From Anaerolineales bacterium (GTDB lineage: Bacteria > Chloroflexota > Anaerolineae > Anaerolineales > Villigracilaceae), in NCBI GenBank assembly GCA_021462845.1, contig JAJTXU010000019.1, positions 1-36,359 on the forward strand: a stretch of 36,359 bases of DNA, read 5' to 3'. The notes below the pieces were generated by a model, which was not told where the DNA came from, made no database searches, and saw only the letters and a program-made list of their open reading frames with translations. The position numbers and the translations under genes were made by a program. Position 1 is the first letter of the stretch, and the number at the start of each line of letters is the position of its first letter. Below, piece after piece: positions 8,165-15,531 of the stretch.

Positions 8165-9060
8165 AGCGCGCCGTCAGTATCAGCCTGGGTTCCGCCACCC
8201 GCAATAAAACCGTCGAGATCAGCCTGCTGGGCGAAACAGTTCGCATCGAACGTATCGGCACAGATGGCGATGAAAACAAAGCGCGTCAAATGTTCCGCGA
8301 AATGGACGGCAGTGTAGACGCGTTCGGCGTAGGCGGCATCGACCTTGGCGTGCACACCCCCTGGAAGTTTTACCCCCTCCACAGCGCGCTCAAATTGGTG
8401 CAAGATGTAAAGCGCACGCCCTACGTGGACGGAAGCGGAGTGAAAGACACCCTCGAAGCGCGCGTCATGCAATGGCTCGAAAAGAAGATCGGCGACGAGA
8501 TCCAACCCAAAACGGCCTTTCTGGTTGCAGGTATCACCCGCTACGGCATGACTGAGTCGTTCATCAAAGCCGGCTACCAATGCGTTTTCGGCGACCTGAT
8601 GTTCGGCTTGGATATCCCCCTCGCCATTCACACGATGAGCGCGCTCAAGACCACCGCAAAACTGCTCATGCCGGTCGTCGGGCGTATGCCGCTCAGCATG
8701 CTTTACCCCACCGGTGAAAAGCAGGAAAAGGTCACGCCCAAATACGAAAAATATTACCAGGGCAATGCCGTCACCGGCGGCGACTTTCTATACGTCAAAC
8801 AACACATGCCGGAAGATATGCGCGGAAAGATCATCGTCACCAATACCACCACGCCCGCCGATGTGGAATTTCTCAAAAAACGCGGCGTGAAATATCTCGT
8901 CACAACCACGCTCAATATCGAAGGACGCTCCTTTGGCGCCAATATGCTGGAAGCGGCGCTCATCGCTGTGGCGGGCAAGGGGCGCGTCTTGACGAACGAC
9001 GAACTAAACGCGCTCATCGACCAACTGGGCTTGGAGCCACAGTTACAAAAATTGAATTAA
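8161..9060 (+). CDS. conserved protein of unknown function, Rossmann-like
   Basis: 299 aa, soluble. Notable segments are the N-terminal VSISLGSATRNK, IERIGTDGDENKA, VGGIDLGVHTP, a central AGITRYGMTESFIKAGYQCVFGDLMFGL, and a C-terminal TNTTTPADVEFLKKRGVKYLVTT. The alternation of beta strands and Gly-rich turns suggests an alpha/beta nucleotide-binding fold. Similar proteins are, as far as I recall, sometimes labelled quinate dehydrogenase-like, but I see no catalytic evidence for that and do not assign it. AGGAGG precedes the start, which overlaps the kinase stop by four bases. The next gene, a nucleotidyltransferase, starts 28 bases later with its own AAGGAGA. The pair is likely to act in one pathway (inference from order). 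Confidence 0.8.
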   Translation: MKRAVSISLGSATRNKTVEISLLGETVRIERIGTDGDENKARQMFREMDGSVDAFGVGGIDLGVHTPWKFYPLHSALKLVQDVKRTPYVDGSGVKDTLEARVMQWLEKKIGDEIQPKTAFLVAGITRYGMTESFIKAGYQCVFGDLMFGLDIPLAIHTMSALKTTAKLLMPVVGRMPLSMLYPTGEKQEKVTPKYEKYYQGNAVTGGDFLYVKQHMPEDMRGKIIVTNTTTPADVEFLKKRGVKYLVTTTLNIEGRSFGANMLEAALIAVAGKGRVLTNDELNALIDQLGLEPQLQKLN

Positions 9061-9088
9061 TTCAAAGGCATATATCGAAGGAGAAATT

Positions 9089-9982
9089 ATGGATGCTGTC
9101 GTGATCGCTGGTGGAATACCCAACCCGGAAGACCCGCTATACACCTACCTGAAAGGCGACGCCAAAGCGCTCGTGGATATTGCCGGCAAACCCATGGTGC
9201 AATGGGTGCTCGACGCACTCAGCGAATCCCAGCGCGTGAAGAACGTCATCATCGTCGGGCTTTCACCCAAAAACAAGTTGATCTGCAAGAAACCATTACA
9301 TTACCTCACCAACCAGGGACGCATGCTCTCCAACATTGTGGCGGGCATCAACAAGTCTGTTGAACTGGATAAGAAAAGCAAATACGTGCTGATCGTATCC
9401 TCCGACATCCCCGCCTTGAAAGCGCACATGGTGGACTGGCTCGTGGATACTGCCATGGAAACGCAAGACGATCTCTACTATGGCATTTGTTTGAAAGACG
9501 TGATGGAAGCTCGCTTCCCCGGCTCGAACCGCACCTATACCAAACTCAAAGGTATGGAAGTGTGCGGCGCGGACGTCAACCTCACCCACGTCCGCATGGC
9601 GACCGAACATTTGGATACCTGGGAAGACCTGCTCGGCGCGCGGAAAAGCCCGCTCAAGCAGGCGAGTAAGTTGGGGCTGGGTTTGCTATTCTCCCTCTTT
9701 ACGCGACAACTCACCATCGAAGATGCCGTTCGGCGAATCAGCGAGCGGATTGGCATCAAAGGGCGAGCCATCATCTGGCCCTATGCCGAAGCCGCAATGG
9801 ATGTGGACAAGCCGCACCAGCTCGAACTCCTTCGCGCCGACCTTGCGAAAGGTCAACGCAAAGCCGCCTCGAAGACGAGGGCTGTGATGAAAAAAACAAC
9901 GAAGAAGGTTGCCTCCGCGCCTAAGAAAAAGGCGGTTGGCTCAAAGTCTGCGCGGCTCAAGCCCACACCAAAACGTAAATGA
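9089..9982 (+). CDS. MobA-like NTP transferase with a lysine-rich tail
   Basis: 297 aa. The N-terminal part (1-125) follows the GT-A nucleotidyltransferase plan: VVIAGGIPNPEDP, then KALVDIAGKPMVQWVLDAL, and a metal-site segment SSDIPALK near residue 112. Such enzymes join a nucleotide to a sugar phosphate, alditol phosphate or cofactor. The residues do not reveal the substrate. About residues 260-297 are an Ala/Lys/Thr-rich basic tail (KKTTKK, PKKKAVGSKSAR) resembling histone-H1-like tails, which could bind nucleic acid, polyphosphate or the anionic membrane surface. Its stop overlaps the start of the PAP2 phosphatase, so a role in lipid or polyprenol-linked head-group metabolism is a reasonable but unproven inference. 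Confidence 0.85.
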   Translation: MDAVVIAGGIPNPEDPLYTYLKGDAKALVDIAGKPMVQWVLDALSESQRVKNVIIVGLSPKNKLICKKPLHYLTNQGRMLSNIVAGINKSVELDKKSKYVLIVSSDIPALKAHMVDWLVDTAMETQDDLYYGICLKDVMEARFPGSNRTYTKLKGMEVCGADVNLTHVRMATEHLDTWEDLLGARKSPLKQASKLGLGLLFSLFTRQLTIEDAVRRISERIGIKGRAIIWPYAEAAMDVDKPHQLELLRADLAKGQRKAASKTRAVMKKTTKKVASAPKKKAVGSKSARLKPTPKRK

Positions 9983-10539
9983 ACTTACGAACCATCCTTG
10001 AATGGGATGCGCGTCTTTCCGATCAAATGCGCGTGGCTGAGAAGCCAGGCGCATTGCGCGCTTTGGCGGTCTTCTTCGCGCATTCCGGCGATTCGTGGTT
10101 TTGGTGGATCGCCATGGCAATCCTATGGGCATTGGGAGATTCCTTTTGGAAGGAGTGGGCGGTAATTCAGTTTGTCGGCATCGGGGGGCTGGCGGCGCTG
10201 GTGATGGGAATCAAATTCACGGTGCGCAGGAGCCGCCCTGAGGGTGAGTGGGGAAGCATCTATCGCAACACTGACCCGCATTCATTCCCGTCTGGACATG
10301 CGGCACGGTCGTTCTTTATCGCGGTTGTCGCCGCGTGGTTTGGTCCCGCCTGGCTTGCCATTGTCTTATGGTTATGGGCGCCATTGGTCGCGTTGGCTCG
10401 CGTGGCAATGGGCGTGCATTATGTTTCGGATATTCTCGCCGGCGCGGCGTTTGGGGTGATCGTCGCCCTGATCGGTCTACAAATTTACGAACCGATCTTC
10501 CTCTCGTTCTTCCGCCTCATCGGTTTTCCTCTGTGGTAA
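9979..10539 (+). CDS. PAP2-family membrane phosphatase
   Basis: 186 aa. The three phosphatase motifs are present: KFTVRRSRP (motif 1, KxxxxxxRP), PSGHAARS (motif 2, PSGH), and ARVAMGVHYVSDILAG (motif 3, SRxxxxxHxxxD-like). The His of motif 3 is the nucleophile in this family. Four to five hydrophobic helices surround them. The family removes phosphate from phosphatidate, phosphatidylglycerol phosphate or undecaprenyl pyrophosphate. It has no Shine-Dalgarno sequence of its own: ATG overlaps the preceding TGA, so translation is probably coupled to the nucleotidyltransferase. It is the last gene of the kinase operon. Confidence 0.93.
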   Translation: MNLRTILEWDARLSDQMRVAEKPGALRALAVFFAHSGDSWFWWIAMAILWALGDSFWKEWAVIQFVGIGGLAALVMGIKFTVRRSRPEGEWGSIYRNTDPHSFPSGHAARSFFIAVVAAWFGPAWLAIVLWLWAPLVALARVAMGVHYVSDILAGAAFGVIVALIGLQIYEPIFLSFFRLIGFPLW

Positions 10540-10570
10540 AAATTTAACAGCGCGAAATGCGCAGTAGACG

Positions 10571-11038
10571 TCAATTTCCCTTTGACACGCTCGCCAAATG
10601 CTCCTCGATGTGCGCGAGATCGCGTTCCACCCACGTTTGCAAAGTAAAACCGCTCCCTAATTCCACGTGGCGCGATTCGCGCGCCCACGCGGCAGGCGGG
10701 AGTTGCCGCAAAAACTCAACCAGCGATTCAACGCTCGCTACAAACCCATCCAACAGTTCTGGGAGCGATTCGTTCGCGTTGTAATGCCCTGCGGCATAAA
10801 CATCCCCGTCAAAATTTTGAAATTCAGGGTTGTTCTCCAACGCCGTGCGACGCGCTCGCACACCATACGCTTGCGCGTCCACATCGCGCGCGTGTGCGGC
10901 AACTTGGTGCGCGTTCCAGCCGCCTGCCGTCAACGGAGCGAAAGGATCGTTCACGGCAAGGCATTCACGGCGGAATTGTTTAGCCGCTTCGAGCAGGCGC
11001 GCAAGAAGTTTTTCCCGATAATCCAATAGTTCCTTCAT
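10571..11038 (-). CDS. DinB-like four-helix-bundle protein
   Basis: 155 aa, soluble, mostly helical. The metal-site pattern of the DinB/mycothiol-isomerase superfamily is visible: GGWNAHQVAAH gives His44 and His49, and the C-terminal RDLAHIEEHL gives His143 and His147. Members are thiol-dependent S-transferases or metal-binding proteins of unknown reaction, so the substrate is not predictable here. A GGAGG site precedes ATG. The gene converges on the PAP2 gene with a 31-bp gap and no clear terminator. Confidence 0.85.
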   Translation of the reverse strand: MKELLDYREKLLARLLEAAKQFRRECLAVNDPFAPLTAGGWNAHQVAAHARDVDAQAYGVRARRTALENNPEFQNFDGDVYAAGHYNANESLPELLDGFVASVESLVEFLRQLPPAAWARESRHVELGSGFTLQTWVERDLAHIEEHLASVSKGN

Positions 11039-11197
11039 GATTCCTCCAAGGATGCCGGCATTTTCCCGGCGCCGATCTCAACTGATCCATGCTGGATGTA
11101 AACGCCGCGTCATTCCCAATTTCAACCTGATTCGCCATGAGCAGGCTGATTCAGCGTCCCGAACATTTTACGCGAACAACTGCATAGCGCAGAAAAC

Positions 11198-11899
11198 TCA
11201 CGAGCCGCACACCGGCGCCTGATCGGGATTTTCTTTGGCGTTTAACGGCAATCCCAAATATGGCGAAGGATCCAACGTGTTGTCGATCTCAATTTCATTT
11301 TTGAATTGACCCGTCCCATCATCTTCGACAATGGAAAAATGTAAATGGATCCCAACGGGATTCTCCGGGTCGCCAGAGTAATCGCCTTGATAGCCGAGGA
11401 ACGTCCCCGCCTCGATGGGGATTTCAGAAACCCCGGCGGGAAATTCTTCTGCAATGAACGAGTTGCCAAAGCGATCAGCCATGTGAGTGTAATACAGCCA
11501 GATCTGTGTGCCGGGGTCGAGCGGGTCGCTTGGCACGCGCACGATCACAGCAGATTTCCACTCCGGCAGGCGGGTGAGGTAGCCGGGGTATGCCGAAATC
11601 ACGGGCGTGATGCCCACCTCGGCGCCGCCGAAGATGTCTATGCCTTGGTGGGTATGGCGAATCCCGAATGAATCACCCCACAGGAATCCGGCGAACCCAT
11701 CGGTGGGGAAGAGGAAAGGGGCAGATCCGCATTGGGAGCCGGCAGACAGTTTCCAATTGGGATGCGAAGCGGGGTTTTCCATCCACGCCCGAAATTTGAG
11801 CATTCGTTCGGCATTGGGTCGATACATATAGTATGCGGTTATTATCGCCGTCACCAATGCCGCGAGAACGATGGTGATTATCAAAATACGCTTAGGCAT
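11198..11899 (-). CDS. membrane-anchored M23 (LytM-type) peptidase
   Basis: 233 aa. One N-terminal membrane segment (about 4-26) has no lipobox, so the enzyme is anchored facing outward. The M23 zinc centre is intact: HQGID gives His84 and Asp88, YYTHMA gives His139, and GIHLHFS gives the HxH motif with His185 and His187. The family cuts peptide cross-links of peptidoglycan, or acts as a LytM scaffold when residues are missing. Here none is missing. The domain is interrupted by an insertion around 141-165. The start is weakly supported, with no good ribosome-binding site. It lies in the same direction as DinB after a 159-bp gap in which no gene is seen. Confidence 0.88.
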   Translation of the reverse strand: MPKRILIITIVLAALVTAIITAYYMYRPNAERMLKFRAWMENPASHPNWKLSAGSQCGSAPFLFPTDGFAGFLWGDSFGIRHTHQGIDIFGGAEVGITPVISAYPGYLTRLPEWKSAVIVRVPSDPLDPGTQIWLYYTHMADRFGNSFIAEEFPAGVSEIPIEAGTFLGYQGDYSGDPENPVGIHLHFSIVEDDGTGQFKNEIEIDNTLDPSPYLGLPLNAKENPDQAPVCGS

Positions 11900-11923
11900 G
11901 AGATTGAATTATCCATTTGAGAA

Positions 11924-12796
11924 TTAGGGTGAACCTATTAAAGTAATGTAATCCAGATAGATGATTTCGCCGGTTGCATGGGTGAGGGTAACGGAATGCT
12001 CACCCGGCGATAATTTGGGAGATGACCATTCTGACCCGGTGGATTGGTTCAGGGTTTGGTTGTTCCCGTCGATGGTAATGGTCATGGTTCCCAGCTGGGG
12101 GTCTGGCACATACCCGATGATGAATTGAGTGCCGGTGAAGGTAAATGTTGCCGTGTCGTCGATGAAGATGGAGATGGATAGGGTCCCTTCATACGCCGTA
12201 TCGACGGTTTCGCCGATCCACCCGCCATCGTAGAGGATGAAATCGTCGAAGTCATCAATTTTGATCGTGGAAGAGGTTGTGGCAGTGCCAGTTCGGCGCG
12301 GTGTCACCGTAGGAGATGAAGTGGAGGATGCAGGTGTTGTGGTTGCGCCGGTTTTGCTTGGTGTAGCCGTAGGAGATGAAGCAGTTGATGCCGGTGTTTT
12401 GGTTGCGCCAGAACCACCCGGTGTAGAGGTAGTAGATAGAGTAGACGAGGCAGATGTTGAAGTACTGGTTCCTACGATAACGGATTGCGGCTGAGGGGTA
12501 GATGTAACCGCCTGGCTTGCTGAGTGGCTCGCTTCGATTGCAAGTGTTGCAGGGACTGTGGATGTTTTATCCTTATGGGATTGAGCGGCTGTAGTAGGCT
12601 CTTCAGTTGACGTGAAGGCCCCAAGGAACTGGAATTTAAACGGCGTCAATGTTGCCTCGGCTGGAATTTCTGCCTGCGGTTTTCTGATGAAAAATATTAA
12701 TGCAATACAGAGTATGCCAGCGATTGAAAATGCGGCAACTCCAATTGGGATGATGATTTCACGGTCGCCTGCCAGTCGCTTTACCATGCGTGGCAT
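11924..12796 (-). CDS. single-pass membrane protein with Ser/Thr-Pro stalk and beta-sandwich domain
   Basis: 290 aa from ATG at 12796 (ATG at 12787 is equally possible, and a TTG at 12892 would add 32 residues unlike a signal anchor). Layout: short basic N-terminus MPRMVKRLAG, one membrane helix (about 15-37), a 130-residue Ser/Thr/Pro/Ala stalk that includes 20-residue tandem repeats, and a C-terminal domain of about 105 residues beginning IKIDDFDDFILYDGGW. The last domain has the strand pattern of a carbohydrate-binding-like jelly roll (FTFTGTQFIIGY, GTMTITIDGNNQTL, GEHSVTLTHATG, YLDYITL). It should be displayed outside the cell on a flexible stalk. Function is unknown. It is divergent from the riboswitch-controlled protease. 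Confidence 0.75.
   Translation of the reverse strand: MPRMVKRLAGDREIIIPIGVAAFSIAGILCIALIFFIRKPQAEIPAEATLTPFKFQFLGAFTSTEEPTTAAQSHKDKTSTVPATLAIEASHSASQAVTSTPQPQSVIVGTSTSTSASSTLSTTSTPGGSGATKTPASTASSPTATPSKTGATTTPASSTSSPTVTPRRTGTATTSSTIKIDDFDDFILYDGGWIGETVDTAYEGTLSISIFIDDTATFTFTGTQFIIGYVPDPQLGTMTITIDGNNQTLNQSTGSEWSSPKLSPGEHSVTLTHATGEIIYLDYITLIGSP
12289..12468 (-). repeat. three 60-bp tandem repeats encoding a 20-residue stalk unit
   Basis: Units begin at 12289, 12349 and 12409. The first two are closely similar and share GTAGGAGATGAAG and GGTTGCGCC. The third is degenerate. The encoded unit is of the form GATTTPASSTSSPTVTPRRT. An exact 60-bp period keeps the frame, so copy number can change without a frameshift. 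Confidence 0.85.
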
Positions 12797-12907
12797 TATA
12801 CCGAATGGATGCGCTTGCTTGGAAAATGTGTTGAAAAAAATAGGCGTTTGGTCGATCAGCCCTCTTTCATCACCCACTTGTACGGTGAGCAAAAGGTTAC
12901 ACGTTAC

Positions 12908-12936
12908 TTGATTTTTACAATAAGTTAATTTATTAT
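12908..12936 (+). promoter_or_regulatory. sigma70-type promoter of the M6 protease
   Basis: TTGATT (12908-12913), 17 bp, TATTAT (12931-12936). The predicted start of transcription near 12942 coincides with the 5' edge of the riboswitch aptamer, which supports both calls. Confidence 0.65.
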
Positions 12937-12940
12937 TAAT

Positions 12941-13048
12941 CCGTCAAAAAGGCAAACCCATCGTGAGGTGGGGACGCAAAGTCATGGATCTCCCAACTCT
13001 CTGCGTAGAAGTTGGAAGACCGCCAGACCGCCATCGTACGCATGGCGG
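12941..13048 (+). ncRNA. cyclic di-GMP-I riboswitch (GEMM-I) with expression platform
   Basis: The hallmark segments GGCAAACC (12951-12958) and GGGACGCAAAG (12971-12981) flank a perfect hairpin: CCCATC (12957-12962), GTGA tetraloop, GGTGGG (12967-12972). The second arm is GG-A-TCT (12986-12991, with the expected bulged A88) paired to AGACC (13017-13021), and it continues as CCAACT (12993-12998) with AGTTGG (13010-13015). The 3' GCCAGACCGCC matches the consensus end of the aptamer. Counting back from the invariant GCAAACC, the selectivity position 20 is G (12951), which favours c-di-GMP over cGAMP. CCGTCA (12941-12946) can pair with TGGCGG (13043-13048) as P1. The same TGGCGG can instead pair with CCGCCA (13028-13033), which includes the ligand-contacting C. 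This gives two exclusive states. Confidence 0.92.
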
Positions 13049-13058
13049 ATATTTAATT

Positions 13059-13074
13059 AAGGAGGTGTCTCCTT
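13059..13074 (+). promoter_or_regulatory. small hairpin with T-tract in the riboswitch leader
   Basis: AAGGAG (13059-13064), GTGT loop, CTCCTT (13069-13074), then TTCC. It is a short perfect hairpin that buries a GGAGG-like sequence 70 bp before the true ribosome-binding site (AGAGGAG at 13127-13133). It may be part of the expression platform. Confidence 0.4.
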
Positions 13075-13141
13075 TTCCATAACGAATAAGTCACAATCCA
13101 ATCCACAGTATGCAAGTCAAACTATCAGAGGAGTAATAGTT

Positions 13142-15451
13142 ATGAAAGCAAAGTGGTTTCATGTAACAATGATTGCGGCGCTTTTGGTGATCGCAGTCGT
13201 CCCTATCGCAAGCGCGGCGCCTCCCGTTCCAGCCGACCCTATGCTCGGCTCTGACGTCGATAATGCGCCGCATCCGCTTGGTGAGCGACAATACGCCGCC
13301 ACGTTGAGGGGGTTGGAGGCGAAGTTCCATGGCAAGGCGGGGGATGGTAGTATTTATTTGGACGGGGGCGAGCATGTGTACCCGTTCTATCGAGACCGCT
13401 ATGTCGAGTTGGAGCGCGAAGGCGAAGATACGATCTGGACCCTGCTGGGTCAGTTCGGCACCCAGGTCCATCCCTCCTATGGCGATGTAGCCGGCCCCCT
13501 GCACAATGAAATTCCCGAGCCCGATCGCGCAGTGGATAACACCACGATCTGGACAGAGGATTTCAGCCAAAGCATGTACAACAAAATGCTTTTTGACAGC
13601 ACCCCAGGCGCCAACTCGATGCGCAATTTCTACATCGAGCAGTCGTCCGGCCGGTATGCGGTCAACGGCACTGTAGAAGATTGGGTCACAGTTCCTTTTA
13701 ACGAGGCTCGCTATGGCGCAAATTATTGCGGAAGCATTGTCTGCGCCACAACCTGGCTTTTCATTCGGGATTCTGCATCGACCTGGTATAACAACCAGAT
13801 CGCCGCTGGCAAAACCCCCGCTGAGATCGATGCTTACCTGAGCCAATTCGATGTGTGGGATCGTTATGATTACGACGGCGATGCCAACTTCAATGAGCCT
13901 GATGGTTATATCGACCACTTCCAGGCTGTTCATGCCGGCGAAGGCGAGGAGACCGGTGGCGGCGCGCAAGGCACCAATGCTATTTGGAGCCATCGCTGGT
14001 ACGCCTTCTATACCCTTCAGGGAAGCGCAGGACCTGCGTTTAATAAATTGGGTGGTCTTCAAGTTGGCGGATCCAGCTATTGGATCGGCGATTACACGGT
14101 CGAACCTGAGAACGGCGGCGTAGGCGTATTTGCTCACGAGTTTGCGCATGACTTGGGCCTTCCCGATCTCTACGATACATCCGGTAACACCGGCGGCGCT
14201 GAAAACTCCACGGGCTTCTGGACGCTTATGTCCGGCGGTTCTTATGGCGCCTCTGGCAAAGCCGCTGACGGTATCGGCACCAAGCCTGTGCACATGAGCG
14301 CCTATGAGAAGCTCTACTTGGGTTGGTCGAATGCCGCGGTTGTGAACTACGATGAGACTGCTTTCTTGAAGATGGGTCCTGCCGAGTTCAACTCTGCCGA
14401 TCCGCAACAACTTCTTGTGCTTTTGCCCAACAAGGAAGTGGAAAGCTTCATCGGCGATCCCTATGCCGGAAGTTACTACTATTTCTCCGGCGCTGGGATG
14501 GACCTCGATAACACCATGACTCGTGATGTTACTCTGCCCGCGGGTACCGTATCACTTTCTGCGAAAGTGAACTATGACATTGAGGCAGAGTGGGATTATG
14601 CGTATCTCACGGTCAATGGCGCAAATGTAGCCACCAACCTTTCCACAAATGACGATCCGAATGGTCAGAACTTTGGCGAAGGCATCACCGGCGCGTCTGG
14701 CGGATGGGTGGATCTGACCGCCGACCTTTCAGCGTATGCCGGTCAGACAGTCACCCTCGGGTTCCGCTATTGGACCGATGGCGCCGTGGCAGGCACAGGC
14801 TTCTCGGTGGATGAAATCAGTATCACCGGCCTTCCTGTCGATGGCGGCGAGAGCGATGCAGGTTGGACGTACAGCGGCTTCTCGCTCACCACTGGTACCG
14901 TAACGCAGTCCTATGCCAATTACTACATCGCTGAATACCGCAAGTACATCGGGTATGACAAGTCTCTCAAGACGGGTCCCTACAACTTCGGTTTCCTCAA
15001 CGATCCGAACAAGGGAAATTGGGTTGAACACTACCCGTATCAAGACGGCTTGTTGATCTGGTACCTCGACTATTCCTTCGCGGACAACAACGTCGGCGAC
15101 TACTGCTCTGCCGGCACATGCGGTGGTTTCTACCTGCCGATCGACGCGCATTCCAACATGATGCTCCGCCCCGATGGAACGGTATGGCGCCCGCGTGTTC
15201 AGTCATTTGACTCGACATTCGGTGTCAACCGAGTTGACCGGATTTGTTTGAACGTCAACTCCGTCAAGAAGTGCTATGGCGGCTACCCGGGTAATTCCCG
15301 CTTCGACGATACGTTGGGGTATTGGGAAGCTCCCGATTCATCCATCGGCAACAACGGCTGGTCGAGCGTTCCGTTGCCCGGTGTTGGCGTTACCATCACG
15401 GTCGTAAGTGAATGGAACGGCTGGGCATACGTGCTCGTCGCGCCAAAGTAA
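13142..15451 (+). CDS. secreted M6-family metalloprotease (immune inhibitor A type)
   Basis: 769 aa. A Sec signal peptide (residues 1-25, ending ASA) is followed by a propeptide-like region (about 26-115) and a catalytic domain (about 120-440). The zinc motif HEFAHDLGLPDLYD places His332, Glu333 and His336 with the downstream Gly/Asp typical of M6. FNEARYG, YDYDGDANFNEPDGYIDHFQAVHAGEGEE and ENSTGFWTLMSGGSYG are further family signatures. The C-terminal half (about 445-700) contains a beta-sandwich (VTLPAGTVSLSAKVNYDIE to GFSVDEISITG) as in InhA. The enzyme should degrade extracellular proteins. AGAGGAG fixes the start. The mRNA leader carries a c-di-GMP riboswitch, so secretion of the protease should follow the motile/sessile switch. 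Confidence 0.95.
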   Translation: MKAKWFHVTMIAALLVIAVVPIASAAPPVPADPMLGSDVDNAPHPLGERQYAATLRGLEAKFHGKAGDGSIYLDGGEHVYPFYRDRYVELEREGEDTIWTLLGQFGTQVHPSYGDVAGPLHNEIPEPDRAVDNTTIWTEDFSQSMYNKMLFDSTPGANSMRNFYIEQSSGRYAVNGTVEDWVTVPFNEARYGANYCGSIVCATTWLFIRDSASTWYNNQIAAGKTPAEIDAYLSQFDVWDRYDYDGDANFNEPDGYIDHFQAVHAGEGEETGGGAQGTNAIWSHRWYAFYTLQGSAGPAFNKLGGLQVGGSSYWIGDYTVEPENGGVGVFAHEFAHDLGLPDLYDTSGNTGGAENSTGFWTLMSGGSYGASGKAADGIGTKPVHMSAYEKLYLGWSNAAVVNYDETAFLKMGPAEFNSADPQQLLVLLPNKEVESFIGDPYAGSYYYFSGAGMDLDNTMTRDVTLPAGTVSLSAKVNYDIEAEWDYAYLTVNGANVATNLSTNDDPNGQNFGEGITGASGGWVDLTADLSAYAGQTVTLGFRYWTDGAVAGTGFSVDEISITGLPVDGGESDAGWTYSGFSLTTGTVTQSYANYYIAEYRKYIGYDKSLKTGPYNFGFLNDPNKGNWVEHYPYQDGLLIWYLDYSFADNNVGDYCSAGTCGGFYLPIDAHSNMMLRPDGTVWRPRVQSFDSTFGVNRVDRICLNVNSVKKCYGGYPGNSRFDDTLGYWEAPDSSIGNNGWSSVPLPGVGVTITVVSEWNGWAYVLVAPK

Positions 15452-15476
15452 GACCACAGCAAGATCAGATTTAAAG

Positions 15477-15510
15477 ATTGCGCCCCGAATGAATTCATTC
15501 GGGGCGCAAT
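15477..15510. terminator. bidirectional intrinsic terminator after the M6 protease
   Basis: A perfect palindrome with 17-bp arms (first arm ATTGCGCCCCGAATGAA) stands between convergent genes 26 bp after the protease stop. It is followed by TTCTT on the plus strand. The minus-strand continuation is less T-rich. Confidence 0.85.
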
Positions 15511-15531
15511 TTCTTAACCAGCCTGACGCGC

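Noticed and set aside
11039-11197. Small RNA or gene in the gap between DinB and M23 genes
   Set aside because: Only weak hairpins (for example ATCCA-TGC-TGGAT) and no promoter, ribosome-binding site or terminator of note.
12941-13048. cGAMP-selective (GEMM-Ib) variant of the riboswitch
   Set aside because: Selectivity for cGAMP goes with A at position 20. Counting from the invariant GCAAACC, position 20 is G here, although position 19 is A instead of G. Binding tests would settle it.
13091-14410. Long open frame (439 codons) antisense to the M6 protease
   Set aside because: The plus-strand frame has a signal peptide, a zinc motif and family signatures. The antisense frame is a by-product of codon bias and has no recognisable domain.
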